Shown piece by piece: positions 5,798 through 6,272 of a DNA stretch of 6,272 bases (positions within the stretch are counted from its first letter, which is position 1; the number at the start of each line of letters is the position of its first letter). The stretch lies in the NCBI GenBank assembly GCA_937892085.1, contig CALAVD010000293.1, positions 1-6,272 on the forward strand. Direction: 5' to 3'. The notes below the pieces were generated by a model. That model was not told the DNA's origin. It ran no database searches and saw only the letters and a list, made by a program, of their open reading frames with translations. The translations under genes were made by a program, and so were the position numbers. Source of the stretch: an uncultured Prevotellaceae bacterium. GTDB lineage: Bacteria > Bacteroidota > Bacteroidia > Bacteroidales > Muribaculaceae.

Positions 5798-6272
5798 TTA
5801 CAATAACCCTGCCAGCACATCGATGTGCTCAATGGGCGTCGCCCAGCTGGTGGCAAAGCGAGTGATGAAGCGACCATCGGGCAACTTATCCCACACCTCA
5901 AACGCCACTTGCCCCTCAAGGGCATCTATTTGCTCCTGCGTCAGAATGGGGAACTGCTGGTTGGTGGGTGAGTCGATATAGAACTCATAGCCCTTGTTAG
6001 CAAACATATTCTTTAGCTCCATAGCCATGTCGATAGCGTGGCTGGCGATGTTCATGTATAGATTGTTGGTAAACAACGTGTCGAACTGGATGCCCAACAG
6101 CCTACCCTTAGCAAGGAGCGCTCCGTGCTGCTTGATGATGGTGAAGAACTGGCGAGGTGCGTTGCCTTGAGGGAACACCACAGCTTCGCCGCACAGGGCA
6201 CCCACCTTAGTGCCACCAATGTAGAACACGTCGCACAGCGTGGCGAGGGTCTTCAAGTCAACATCGGCAGCG
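5798..6272 (-). CDS. Low-specificity L-threonine aldolase, C-terminal part
   Basis: This PLP-dependent aminotransferase-fold enzyme splits L-threonine and allo-threonine into glycine and acetaldehyde in the cytosol. Only the last 157 residues are visible; the frame is open to the window edge, so the gene continues to the right and roughly half the protein (about 185 residues, judging from the usual 340 or so) is missing. The fragment contains DVFYIGGTKVGALCGEAVVF (fragment residues 14-33), in which the lysine of GGTK (fragment Lys22) is the expected PLP Schiff-base residue, followed by the RQFFTIIKQHGALLAKGRLL segment of this family and the small C-terminal domain ending RFATSWAT...IDVLAGLL. 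A TTG at 6256 is internal, since the family sequence continues upstream of it. The stop is TAA at 5800-5798. The gene is convergent with the pyrG cluster and ends in a likely terminator within the 24-bp repeat. The symbol ltaA or ltaE would be usual but cannot be chosen from the fragment. Confidence 0.9.
   Translation of the reverse strand, partial: AADVDLKTLATLCDVFYIGGTKVGALCGEAVVFPQGNAPRQFFTIIKQHGALLAKGRLLGIQFDTLFTNNLYMNIASHAIDMAMELKNMFANKGYEFYIDSPTNQQFPILTQEQIDALEGQVAFEVWDKLPDGRFITRFATSWATPIEHIDVLAGLL

Noticed and set aside
6254..6256. TTG as the true start of the minus-strand gene
   Set aside because: The frame remains open upstream to the window edge, and the fragment begins in the middle of the threonine aldolase fold, just before the PLP-lysine motif.

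Overview
The window looks like chromosomal core DNA from a member of the Bacteroidales, probably a gut-type, moderately GC-rich lineage of the Prevotellaceae/Muribaculaceae kind. Four observations support this. YidC has the long Bacteroidetes architecture, with a groove lysine where E. coli has arginine. CTP synthase carries an APGFGQRG signature that I associate with Bacteroidetes. Gene starts lack Shine-Dalgarno sequences and have A-rich leaders. A TAnnTTTG-type -7 box lies upstream of the first gene. The family-level placement is inference.

Layout: positions 1-217 are non-coding and hold a cluster of GTTGTT repeats, a small terminator-like hairpin, the putative pyrG promoter and an AT-only inverted repeat touching the pyrG start codon. 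A head-to-tail plus-strand cluster follows: pyrG (CTP synthase, GTG start), yidC (membrane protein insertase), a membrane-anchored GH25 muramidase-like protein, and a small secreted protein of unknown function with a charged C-terminal tail. The gaps are 56 nt, 22 nt and a 17-nt overlap, so these four are probably co-transcribed at least in part. Positions 5418-5797 contain no convincing gene but are full of small repeats. At the right edge, on the minus strand and convergent with the cluster, is the C-terminal part of a PLP-dependent low-specificity L-threonine aldolase; its N-terminal half lies outside the window.

The cluster mixes nucleotide metabolism (CTP for RNA, DNA and phospholipid precursors), inner-membrane protein biogenesis and envelope or peptidoglycan functions. 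I see no phage, CRISPR, toxin-antitoxin, transposase or defence system, and no convincing new biological system. The most unusual part is the 380-bp repeat mosaic between the converging genes: a three-unit 9-bp tandem repeat, an 11-bp perfect inverted repeat, a 24-bp direct repeat whose core is a perfect hairpin with a GAAA loop, and a three-unit 8-bp tandem repeat. One copy of the 24-bp repeat appears to serve as the threonine aldolase terminator. The next most interesting items are the small secreted protein and the hairpin abutting the pyrG GTG start.
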